In this document: positions 27,463 to 35,164 of the stretch, piece by piece
Numbering within the stretch: the stretch's first letter is position 1
How the letters are laid out: every line of letters begins with the position of its first letter
Program-made: the position numbers and the translations under genes
Assembly (NCBI RefSeq): GCF_023242475.1
Contig: NZ_JALJFG010000007.1
Coordinates: 124,001-188,000, forward strand
Reading direction: 5' to 3'
Length of the DNA: 64,000 bases
From: Pseudomonas sp. MWU15-20650
GTDB taxonomy: Bacteria; Pseudomonadota; Gammaproteobacteria; Pseudomonadales; Pseudomonadaceae
Notes under the pieces: generated by a model
Databases searched by the model: none
Seen by the model: only the letters and a program-made list of their open reading frames with translations
Told to the model about the DNA's origin: nothing

Positions 27463-29742
27463 CTACTCCTTGAGCTCGTGCAGTTGGTACCGCGGGTCAG
27501 CCTTGATCTGGGCTTCGGTGAACGGCAGTGGCCGCAGTGTTTTTTCGGAGAAGGCCTGGGTCTGGTCCTTCGAGTTTTTTGACTCGGGGTTGCTGGACTC
27601 GGAGAACGCCAGCACGCCTAGTGCTTGAGGGCCTTTGTCGTCGAAGGTGACGATTTGCAGGTAGCTGGTGCCGCTGACCACTTCGCGTTTACCGTCAGCG
27701 CGCGGTACGGTTTGCATGGCGTTGTAGATGCCGAGTTCTTGCGGGCCGCCGTGAATCGGGGTTTGACCCGAGACTTGGATCTCGCCCCAGCGGGTCGCAC
27801 CGAGTTTGCTGACCTCGGCGGTGGAGGCCAGCATGGCTTCGCGCAGGGCCTTGGCGACGGGCGCCCGGTCGATGGCCAGGCCACTGGGGGTGGTCAGCGG
27901 ATGGGCCGGGTCGAAGGCGACGCGCCAGGCATCGGGAATGTGCTGCAACCGTTGTACCAGGTTGATGAAGTGCACCAGGCCCAGGCCACTGTCGAGGTTG
28001 GCGCGCTGGTCCCAGTTTTTCAGGCTGGAGCAGAGCGGTTGTAGCGTAACGGTGTCAGCGCCCAGGGGCTTGGCACAGAACGCCAGCAGGTCGGGCATGA
28101 CTTGGCCGGCCAAATACACGTCGTTGTCCATGACCATGTTTTGCAGGTCGGCAACGCTGATGGGTTGTTGCTCCAGGGATTGCAGACGCTGGAGGGCGAA
28201 GCGTGCGCGGGGGCCAAGGCCGATAGAGTCCTGGCTGATAACCGGCGAGAAGCCGGTCAGCGGTGCCTTGGGGTTGACCATCCAGGCGGAGTCATTGGAG
28301 TGCTGCACATAGTCGGTGCGCAGCAGTTGCGGCAATTGGTTACCTGGGAAGATGCCGGCCTGGGCGGCACGTGGGTCGACGTCCCAGGCGCAGGCGCTGC
28401 GCGTACCGTCGAGCATGATCATTTGCAGCCCGGCCCGTGGGTCGCTGCACTGCGCGAGCTTGGCGGCGCTGACGTTGGGTATCACCGACAGGTTCATGTA
28501 GAGGCTTTGGCCCTGATCATCCGTGGCCAGGGTGTTGACCCATGGGATGCCTTGCAGGGTATTCACTGAGGTTTGCAGTTCTTTGAGGCTGCCGGCGCGA
28601 TTCATCGCGTACCACTGTTGCAGCACCCGGTCATTGCCCAGGTTGGCGTCGCGCAGGCTGAACGCGTAATGGCTGTCCCAGTCCAGCTTGCCCGGCCATT
28701 GCACGACCGGGCCGAATTGCGAACTGTAGACCGTATGGGTCACATCCTTGAGGCTGCCATCGGCTTGCTTGACCTGTACCTTCACCGTCGTTTTATCCAG
28801 GGGAATGGACTGGCCATCCAACAGGTAACGCCTGGAGTCCTTGGGATCAAGGCTCAGGCGATACAGCGTGAAATGCTTGGACGTATCCACCGTATGCGTC
28901 CATGCCACATGCTGGTTGAAGCCGATATTCACCACCGGCAAACCCGGTAGCGCAGCGCCCATGACATCCAGCTGACCGGGGATGGTCAGGTGCATTTCGT
29001 AAAAGCGCATGCCGCCCACCCAGGGAAAGTGCGGGTTGGCCAGCAGCATGCCGCGCCCGTTGAACGAGCGATCACGGCCCACGGCAACCGCATTACTGCC
29101 TCGGTCGAGGGTGAAGCGCTGCTGGTGGCTGGCGGCCAATTCAAAGGCCTGGCGGCTGGTTTGTGCAGTGGCCGTCGCTTGAGGCGGTGTCGCCCCCACC
29201 AAGGCTTCGGCGAATTGGCCTGCGCCGCCTTCCACCAACAGCCTGCGGGTCAGCTTCACGAGGTCTTCAACGCCCAACGGTCGCACCCACGCTGCCTGGC
29301 ATTGCCCGGGCGCGCCCTGCTCTTGCAGATAACGGTTGTAGCCTGCCACATAACCTTCGATACGCTGCCTCAGTTCCAGGCTCTGCGCCTGCCAAAACGC
29401 GGCCACGGCCTCTGGCGTATTCAGCCAGGTGAAAAACACGTCGCTGGTGAGGTTGTTGCGCGCCTCCAGGGTCGAGTGTTCGGGGCCAAAGAACTTGGCG
29501 CGCTCGCCATTAACGGTGACCACTTCATTGGCCAGCAGGCACAGATTGTCCTGGGCATAGGCGTAGCCGATGCCAAAACCCAGGCCACGTTCATCCTGGG
29601 CGCGAATATGAGGCACACCATAACTGGTACGCCGGATCTGCGCCGACGCCTGCGTCACCTGCTCCCGTGCCGATGCGGCCAGGCTCAGCCCCAGTAACAG
29701 CGCCGCCACACCTAACCTGGACAACCCATTGGAAATAATCAC
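27463..29742 (-). CDS. pvdQ: PvdQ-type acylase (pyoverdine maturation, AHL acylase)
   Basis: This 759-residue periplasmic Ntn-hydrolase precursor starts with a GTG preceded by GGAG and has a signal peptide (GVAALLLGLSLAASA). Self-cleavage should occur at Gly215-Ser216 (FTLDRGSNAVAVG), freeing the nucleophilic serine of the beta chain. Length and many blocks (LANPHFPW, HLTIPGQLDVMGAALPGLP, AWTHTVDTSKHFTLYRL) match PvdQ of P. aeruginosa. PvdQ removes the fatty-acid tail from the pyoverdine precursor in the periplasm and also cleaves long-chain acyl-homoserine lactones. A PvdS-type promoter 58 bases upstream supports iron-starvation expression. Confidence 0.92.
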   Translation of the reverse strand: MIISNGLSRLGVAALLLGLSLAASAREQVTQASAQIRRTSYGVPHIRAQDERGLGFGIGYAYAQDNLCLLANEVVTVNGERAKFFGPEHSTLEARNNLTSDVFFTWLNTPEAVAAFWQAQSLELRQRIEGYVAGYNRYLQEQGAPGQCQAAWVRPLGVEDLVKLTRRLLVEGGAGQFAEALVGATPPQATATAQTSRQAFELAASHQQRFTLDRGSNAVAVGRDRSFNGRGMLLANPHFPWVGGMRFYEMHLTIPGQLDVMGAALPGLPVVNIGFNQHVAWTHTVDTSKHFTLYRLSLDPKDSRRYLLDGQSIPLDKTTVKVQVKQADGSLKDVTHTVYSSQFGPVVQWPGKLDWDSHYAFSLRDANLGNDRVLQQWYAMNRAGSLKELQTSVNTLQGIPWVNTLATDDQGQSLYMNLSVIPNVSAAKLAQCSDPRAGLQMIMLDGTRSACAWDVDPRAAQAGIFPGNQLPQLLRTDYVQHSNDSAWMVNPKAPLTGFSPVISQDSIGLGPRARFALQRLQSLEQQPISVADLQNMVMDNDVYLAGQVMPDLLAFCAKPLGADTVTLQPLCSSLKNWDQRANLDSGLGLVHFINLVQRLQHIPDAWRVAFDPAHPLTTPSGLAIDRAPVAKALREAMLASTAEVSKLGATRWGEIQVSGQTPIHGGPQELGIYNAMQTVPRADGKREVVSGTSYLQIVTFDDKGPQALGVLAFSESSNPESKNSKDQTQAFSEKTLRPLPFTEAQIKADPRYQLHELKE

Positions 29743-29799
29743 GCCGACTCCACAGTCAAATTGAACAGCCTCACCCAGGGCAGTTACCCCACCGTAAGG

Positions 29800-29826
29800 A
29801 CGCACGCCACCTGGCGTAATTTAGCC
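29800..29826 (-). promoter_or_regulatory. PvdS-dependent (iron-starvation) promoter of pvdQ
   Basis: On the minus strand GGCTAAAT is followed after exactly 16 bases by CGT, the -35/-10 pattern of promoters used by the sigma factor PvdS (TAAAT-N16/17-CGT). The CGT lies about 58 bases before the pvdQ GTG. The full-length match and the target gene support each other. Confidence 0.8.
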
Positions 29827-29980
29827 AGGACGGAGGGAAATTAACGCTCCGTTGACATGTGACAAACGCGATACCGACAAATTTTCTACATCGACCGTTT
29901 CATGATTTGCCTCGCTCGTTCGTCTTACCCACTAAGAGCGCCATCATTTTCCTGATCAGGCTCTGAAAAGGAGTTTTTGC

Positions 29981-30361
29981 ATGTACAACCCGCAAGTTCC
30001 CACGGATGGGCATTCACCGACCGTAGAGGCCAATTTCGGCAATAACATCAAAGCGTTCGGCAACGCGCCCGCCCCACACGGCAACCAGCGTATTCGCCAT
30101 TTGCTCAAGTGTTTCGGTTTGCGCACCAGCCTGATTCGGCTGAAGGTCATCGATGCCCTCCTCACGGCCGCCGACAGCCAACGCGCCCTGGGGGTACGGG
30201 GCGTGCACAGCCAGTTGCTGGAACTGGGCATCCCGTTGTCATTTCTCAGTGTGCGTGAGGTGCTCAAGCGCTTGTGCAGCGAGGGCGTGCTCACCCTCAA
30301 TGCCGACAAAAGCTACAGCCTCAATGAAGAGGCTGCCAAAGTGCTCGAGGGGCGCGGGTGA
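29981..30361 (+). CDS. Fur-like DNA-binding-domain-only protein
   Basis: This 126-residue protein matches the N-terminal winged helix of Fur/Zur from about residue 38. It has LLKCFGLRTSLIRLKVIDALL, then GIPLSFLSVREVLKRLCSEGVLTL and a wing ending in YSL. The C-terminal dimerisation and metal-binding domain of Fur is absent: there is no HHH-type or CxxC segment. The first 37 residues look disordered. AAAGGAG precedes the ATG. It is divergent from the iron-regulated pvdQ. It could bind DNA as a metal-independent competitor or use a partner protein; function is not established. Confidence 0.75.
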   Translation: MYNPQVPTDGHSPTVEANFGNNIKAFGNAPAPHGNQRIRHLLKCFGLRTSLIRLKVIDALLTAADSQRALGVRGVHSQLLELGIPLSFLSVREVLKRLCSEGVLTLNADKSYSLNEEAAKVLEGRG

Positions 30362-30382
30362 ATCACGTCTTTGTATCCCGAC

Positions 30383-30577
30383 TCAGAAGTTGGGCTTGAC
30401 CTTGCGACGCATGATGCCGTTGATCACCACGACTACCACGGCGATTGCAATGGCCAGGTACTGGAACGTTTTTTCGCTGATAACCCCAGTGTTCTGCAGA
30501 TAGGACAGGCCAAACATCGACCCCAGAACTACCAGGGCAATCAGAATCGAGTATTTCAAGCGTTGCTTTTGGGTCAT
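30383..30577 (-). CDS. Small two-helix membrane protein
   Basis: This 64-residue protein has two hydrophobic segments (YSILIALVVLGSMFGLSYL and YLAIAIAVVVVVINGI) and a basic C-terminus (MRRKVKPNF), suggesting a helical hairpin in the inner membrane. AGGA eight bases upstream supports the ATG giving MTQKQRLKY. The open frame extends 20 codons further without a ribosome site. It is convergent with the Fur-like gene. No function known. Confidence 0.65.
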   Translation of the reverse strand: MTQKQRLKYSILIALVVLGSMFGLSYLQNTGVISEKTFQYLAIAIAVVVVVINGIMRRKVKPNF

Positions 30578-30749
30578 GACAAGTTCCTGAACCTGAAGAA
30601 TGTATCCACTGTGTATCGCCGGACATGCCAAGCACATACCCGGTAACGGGGATGGATCGGGGTCGGCGGGGTCTCATGTTACAGGCGATGAAATAATTTG
30701 GCTTGTCCCACGCCTGATTGACCTTGTTGGCACCTTAGAGGATTTTGAA

Positions 30750-30887
30750 ATGCTCCGTCGAGTCACACTGCTGATTCCCTTGCTGATCATGCTGAGCATG
30801 AGCGGCTGCTTCTTTTTCCCACATGGTGGTGGTGGCGGCTGGCATGACCACCGCTACGATGGTGGCCGAGGCTACGAACACCGCTGA
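30750..30887 (+). CDS. Short glycine/histidine-rich lipoprotein
   Basis: This 45-residue protein has a basic start, a hydrophobic core and the lipobox LSMSGC (Cys20), leaving a 25-residue mature peptide rich in Gly, His, Tyr and Arg (FFFPHGGGGGWHDH, then RYDGGRGYEHR). It should be lipidated and held at the outer membrane. AGAGGA lies eight bases before the ATG. The His-rich tail could bind metal, but that is a guess. The next 275 bases up to the toxin gene contain only a hairpin. Confidence 0.7.
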   Translation: MLRRVTLLIPLLIMLSMSGCFFFPHGGGGGWHDHRYDGGRGYEHR

Positions 30888-30897
30888 TCACTCGGTT

Positions 30898-30926
30898 GTC
30901 TCGCTGTCCACATCGGAGAGCGAGAC
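30898..30926. terminator. Hairpin after the small lipoprotein gene
   Basis: GTCTCGCT pairs with AGCGAGAC around a 13-base loop, eleven bases beyond the stop. No T-run follows, so termination is uncertain. Confidence 0.35.
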
Positions 30927-31162
30927 GCTTGACGCTCTCCCCCCTGCCCCATCGCGGGTGCAACCTCCTTGCCCCCCAACACGCCCAAACCCATTGATAC
31001 CGCCGCCCTGGCGACAGCAGAAACAGACATTGTTTTTTTACTTACGCTTTGCGGGCCGTTAGCCGGGAACGACTGTCGCTGATTCGTACACACATCAGTG
31101 CGTTTAAAGCAACTTCGTGCTGCCTTTGCCGCGCTCCCGTGTAGAAATCCGTTAGGTGAACA

Positions 31163-34100
31163 ATGACCGTTTCCCACAGCATCTCTCAGACCTTTGATCC
31201 CGCCCTTCAAACCCTCAGCTCGAACAACGTTTCGCAGCCTCAGCCGCAGGAACACGCGCCAGCCGCCTCTGTGCCAGACGGTCGCCAGGCCCTGAAAACC
31301 GCCCTTGGGAACCGCAATGATCTAAAAACCCTGGCGCAGACGCTGAATGCCGCCATGGACAAACTCCCCGAGGGCGCCGAGCCGGAAGATGTGGCCAAAG
31401 CGCTGAAAGAAACCCTGATGCCCATCGACCCGGAGTCGACATTTCGCCGCGAGCAAAACCTGACGCGACAGACTGTCAGCCTGGAAACATTCATCAAGGG
31501 TACAAATAGGTCGATGCCGTTTTCCGTTGCCGATGTGAGGGAACAGGCCCAGATGCTTACTGATCAATCGATCACTCACCCTCTGGGCAATTTCGCGGGT
31601 GCCTTGTCATGGGCACTGCCCCTGGGCAAGGAATACCAACGCGAGCTGTTCAACGTCGTCGCTTGCAACAGTGCCGGCCTGGAAGGCTTGCCGCTGCAAA
31701 ATCCCCGTTGGAGCGCATTGGACTATCTGGCCGACGCCGTATCGCTGTCGCGAACCGACCTGCAAGACCCCGCGAAAGCGTTGGAAAAACTGCTCGACTC
31801 GCCCCGATCCCAGGCCCTGGGCGAAGCGATCCAAAACAAGATCAATGGCATCGCCACCGACAGCAGCGTCAACGATTACGTATTGGCGGCAATCCATTTG
31901 GGGCTTGATCACGAATCCATCGACCACCCCGAACAAAACCGTGTTGCAGGCTTCGATATGGCTGCTGATAAATTCTGGAACAAGCCGCCCACAGACATTG
32001 TCAGCGCGCTGGCGGAACACCTGATTGCCAGCGGCAAGACGTCCAGGGAGACAGCTGCATTGGGCGCACGCCTGCTGCTGGGACGGGTCGCCCCCCAATA
32101 CCTGGTCAAAGACATTCCTCCCGCCATCACCGTCAGCAGCATAGCGTGGGCGAATTTGTGCGTGGCAGTGGCCCGCATCGAAGCGCAAACGCCTGGCAAG
32201 GCTGCCTCGATGAGTTTCGGTGAAGTCATGCTGGCTGCCGAAGACACGCCACCGCCCAACGACGCCGTACAGAAAGCGGTGCTGATGGACTGGGCGGTTT
32301 CCAATCAAATTGTCAATGTCGACCCGAGTGGGGCTTACGCCCCCGAACCCATCGAGTACGCCCGGGGGGTGTTCAACCGGCAACTGGATGTTTTGAAAGC
32401 AATGTCCGAACAGCTTGAAACACCGATGCCCAATCGCAAGGCAATGGCATCGGCCTCGCTGACAAAGGAATTCGGCACGGACGTCGACTTTGAAAGAAAG
32501 TGCCTGCGCATCAACTACGGGCCTGAGTCTCCCGGTCTTCGTTTCGGCCCCCTTTGTTCGATGCGGGAGCTCACCATGCAGGGCGAGCCACTCAATGACA
32601 GTTGGCAGCTGGTGGATGGTGGCGAAACAATCAACAAGGAAACCTTTGACGCCTTTGTCGCGTTCACCAAGAATAAAACTAAATTCAACGTTGTCGACAA
32701 CTTCAACAAGAAATTCACCGAGGTCACCAGCCTCTACAAAGACATCAAGAAAAATCTGGTGATGAATGCTATTACGCACTTGCCTCTGGAAGACCGAAAC
32801 CTACTCAACCACGGCAAACTCAGGTTCTTCAAAGAGAACTCTTACACGGTCCCTCTCATTGGCTTTGAAAAACTTTTCCACTCGGACACCACGATTCAGG
32901 TACAAGCCGAACTCAATGGAAAAATGCGAACTTATTTGTTTGACACCGAGAAAGGTAACGTTGTCAGTACCGGAATTCACCCCGCCAACCACAAGCCCGT
33001 AGCTGTCTCGAACGAAGTCGTCAGGGTCGAGGAGTTTCTCCCCGACAGAGCCCTTAGGTCGTTGAAGGACGAGGTACCGTCACATCGTGGCAGCAACCAG
33101 AACCACTTCGAGAACCAGCGAATTCAAAACGTGGCAGCCACGGTCGTCAAGGGGCTGGGGATTGACAGTGACGCCGTCAGACGCCAGGCCGAAGGCAGAA
33201 CGGACAGTGAACAGCTCCGCGACACCATCAACTCGATAGGCGAGTTTTTACTGAACCTTGTTCCCTTCGTATCCGCCATCAACAGTTTTAGCCGCGGCGA
33301 CATTAAGGACGGTTTCATCGACTTGGCGTTTGATGTATTCGGGATTCTCACTGCGGGCGTGGGTATGGTCGGCAAGCTGGCAAAAGTCGCCGGCAGGACC
33401 GGCAATACACTCGCAAAAGTCGCCCATGGCAGCCGAATTGTCGGGGCGACCGCCTTCAGCGCATTCAACCCGCTGGGTGGCCTGGGTGACTTGACGGTAG
33501 GCGCAGGGAAAATTCTGGTAGAAGGTGCAAGCGCCGCTGGCGATGGTATTAAGCGCCTGCGCGGCATGGCCACAGGCAGTGACCTGGTCGAAGCGAGCAA
33601 GCGTTTTGAGTCAGCCGCAACCGGCACGTTTAAAGTCGGCGAAAACACTGTCGAAGGCAGTGCGGTCATGCAGGATGGGCGTTGGTATGCGTACGATGCG
33701 CATAAGCAGGACGCTTGCGGTGTGCCTCAAGATTTCCAGCCGACGCATACGCTGATGCCGCCCTCGCCCCAGGCTGACGTTTCCCATCGGTTGCAAGTGA
33801 GCACTCGGCAAAACCGCCGACATCACCCCTACCAAAAAACGCCGAACATCAATGGACGCACGTCAACGACACCACCGACCGTAATCAAAACCGAGCATCT
33901 GGTCCCCATCAAAGGCGAATACGTAAACCACATTAAAGGCCTTCCCAACGAAGGCCATTTCACACAAAGCCGAAAGCACGCGACTCTAGATCGGTTCGAC
34001 ACGGAAATGAATGACTATTATGAAAAACTGGATCCGTTAAACCCACCGAGCCGCCCCACGATTCCGGAAACGAAACCCTACGAGAGCGTGCACGACCTGA

Positions 34101-34735
34101 TCGAAAAAGCCTTGGACAGTGCGGATGTGGTGATATTTGGGGAGAGCCACCAGCATCTGGCCATGTTCCGTGAAATTGACGCCAGCATCGAACAGTTCAA
34201 GCGCAAAAATGTAAAGGTGGTCGGCATTGAAGGTGTCATCTATAGAAACAATGGAAGTATCAAGGACGAAGGCATGGGCCGTACAGGCCCCGGCTACAGG
34301 CCCGCCGACGATAAACTCAATCTGCAAACGCTGATGGCTAAATTCGAAGCGGCCGGAATAGAGGTCGTGCCATTGGATCACCCTTATCTGACACGCCACT
34401 GGCTTGACCGTGACGCATACACAAGCCAAAGCGAAGCCGCCCGAAACGTGCAGCGACTCAAAGAGTTCAACTACTACGCCACACGCACCATTGAACAAAA
34501 CAAGCACAAGGGCAAAGTGATCGCATTGGTGGGACGACAGCACATCAACACCACTCAAGGCGTCACCGGCCTGGCTGAGGCGACGGGTGGGATCGGCATC
34601 GGTGTTTACGAACGAGCCGGCATCCGCGTGGGCTACGGCACGAACTCCACGGATATTAAACCGGGGCCGATGGGCATCCTGAACGGTGATAACGATCTGG
34701 CGGGAGATTTGCAAATCTTTTCGCCTGAGGCCTGA
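31163..34735 (+). CDS. Large toxin-like protein with C-terminal GESH...GxxH domain, copy 1
   Basis: This 1190-residue protein has no classical signal peptide. It has a long N-terminal region of mixed helices; a hydrophobic Gly/Ala-rich stretch at about residues 693-785 (FVSAINSFSRGD, DLAFDVFGILTAGVGMVGK) as in membrane-inserting Pseudomonas toxins of the dermonecrotic/membrane-targeted group; a Pro/Thr-rich linker near 870-910; and a C-terminal domain from about 985. That domain has GESH (His996), IEGVI, PLDHPYL and LVGRQH (His1127). GExH plus a late GxxH recalls the ChaN/EreA/TIKI metal- or heme-handling superfamily. The toxin role is inferred from architecture. A diverged full-length paralogue follows at 35165. 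No immunity-type gene is adjacent. Confidence 0.72.
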   Translation: MTVSHSISQTFDPALQTLSSNNVSQPQPQEHAPAASVPDGRQALKTALGNRNDLKTLAQTLNAAMDKLPEGAEPEDVAKALKETLMPIDPESTFRREQNLTRQTVSLETFIKGTNRSMPFSVADVREQAQMLTDQSITHPLGNFAGALSWALPLGKEYQRELFNVVACNSAGLEGLPLQNPRWSALDYLADAVSLSRTDLQDPAKALEKLLDSPRSQALGEAIQNKINGIATDSSVNDYVLAAIHLGLDHESIDHPEQNRVAGFDMAADKFWNKPPTDIVSALAEHLIASGKTSRETAALGARLLLGRVAPQYLVKDIPPAITVSSIAWANLCVAVARIEAQTPGKAASMSFGEVMLAAEDTPPPNDAVQKAVLMDWAVSNQIVNVDPSGAYAPEPIEYARGVFNRQLDVLKAMSEQLETPMPNRKAMASASLTKEFGTDVDFERKCLRINYGPESPGLRFGPLCSMRELTMQGEPLNDSWQLVDGGETINKETFDAFVAFTKNKTKFNVVDNFNKKFTEVTSLYKDIKKNLVMNAITHLPLEDRNLLNHGKLRFFKENSYTVPLIGFEKLFHSDTTIQVQAELNGKMRTYLFDTEKGNVVSTGIHPANHKPVAVSNEVVRVEEFLPDRALRSLKDEVPSHRGSNQNHFENQRIQNVAATVVKGLGIDSDAVRRQAEGRTDSEQLRDTINSIGEFLLNLVPFVSAINSFSRGDIKDGFIDLAFDVFGILTAGVGMVGKLAKVAGRTGNTLAKVAHGSRIVGATAFSAFNPLGGLGDLTVGAGKILVEGASAAGDGIKRLRGMATGSDLVEASKRFESAATGTFKVGENTVEGSAVMQDGRWYAYDAHKQDACGVPQDFQPTHTLMPPSPQADVSHRLQVSTRQNRRHHPYQKTPNINGRTSTTPPTVIKTEHLVPIKGEYVNHIKGLPNEGHFTQSRKHATLDRFDTEMNDYYEKLDPLNPPSRPTIPETKPYESVHDLIEKALDSADVVIFGESHQHLAMFREIDASIEQFKRKNVKVVGIEGVIYRNNGSIKDEGMGRTGPGYRPADDKLNLQTLMAKFEAAGIEVVPLDHPYLTRHWLDRDAYTSQSEAARNVQRLKEFNYYATRTIEQNKHKGKVIALVGRQHINTTQGVTGLAEATGGIGIGVYERAGIRVGYGTNSTDIKPGPMGILNGDNDLAGDLQIFSPEA

Positions 34736-34747
34736 CAGCGCGTTGAA

Positions 34748-34773
34748 TTGTTGCCTGCGCACGCAGGCAACAA
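34748..34773. terminator. Hairpin after toxin copy 1
   Basis: A perfect twelve-base stem (TTGTTGCCTGCG and its complement) with a two-base centre lies 12 bases after the stop codon. No T-run follows. Confidence 0.55.
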
Positions 34774-34782
34774 TCGAAACCA

Positions 34783-34998
34783 TCAGCCACCCTGCACCCA
34801 GCGCTGAGGCAACCACCGCTCCAGCGCAAACCCCAGCAACCCGATCACCACCATCGCCCTCCACTCCGAGCACCGGGCGTTCGGCCTTGATGCCTTCGGC
34901 TTCGAACAGGCCATTGTTGTGGGCAACCAGCAACGGCGTGGCGCCGGGCGGTTACCCAGTAGCAGGATGCGGTCGGACAGCAACAGCACTTCGTCAAT
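34783..34998 (-). pseudogene. Collapsed mosaic copy of the downstream ABC-transporter operon
   Basis: Read on the minus strand, this contains in order a piece of the ATPase gene (34998-34941, matching 40898-40841 with one mismatch seen), a piece of the binding-protein gene (34942-34869, matching 40534-40461 with no mismatch seen), and the end of the permease gene with its stop (34868-34783, matching about 38829-38727 with small gaps). The order equals that of the intact operon, but about 95% of it is missing. No piece is functional. It shows that an ABC operon copy once followed toxin copy 1, as one still follows copy 2. Bases 34999-35164 are the leader of toxin copy 2. Confidence 0.85.
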
Positions 34999-35164
34999 CG
35001 ACCGTTGAGAAGGCGACCTATCTGACGTCTTACTGACGTAATTACTTACATACCGCAGGGAGCCCTTCCGGAACCGTTACACCTGGAACGCACACGAACC
35101 AGTGCGCCCAGGCTACAGCTGTTTGGCCTTTTGGAGCGTTTACATTTCCATGCCTGAAAGGTGA

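Noticed and set aside
34037-34933. 298-codon minus-strand frame across the toxin end and the spacer
   Set aside because: Its first residues (VAHNNGLFEAEG) are the binding-protein remnant described as a pseudogene. The rest is antisense to toxin copy 1.
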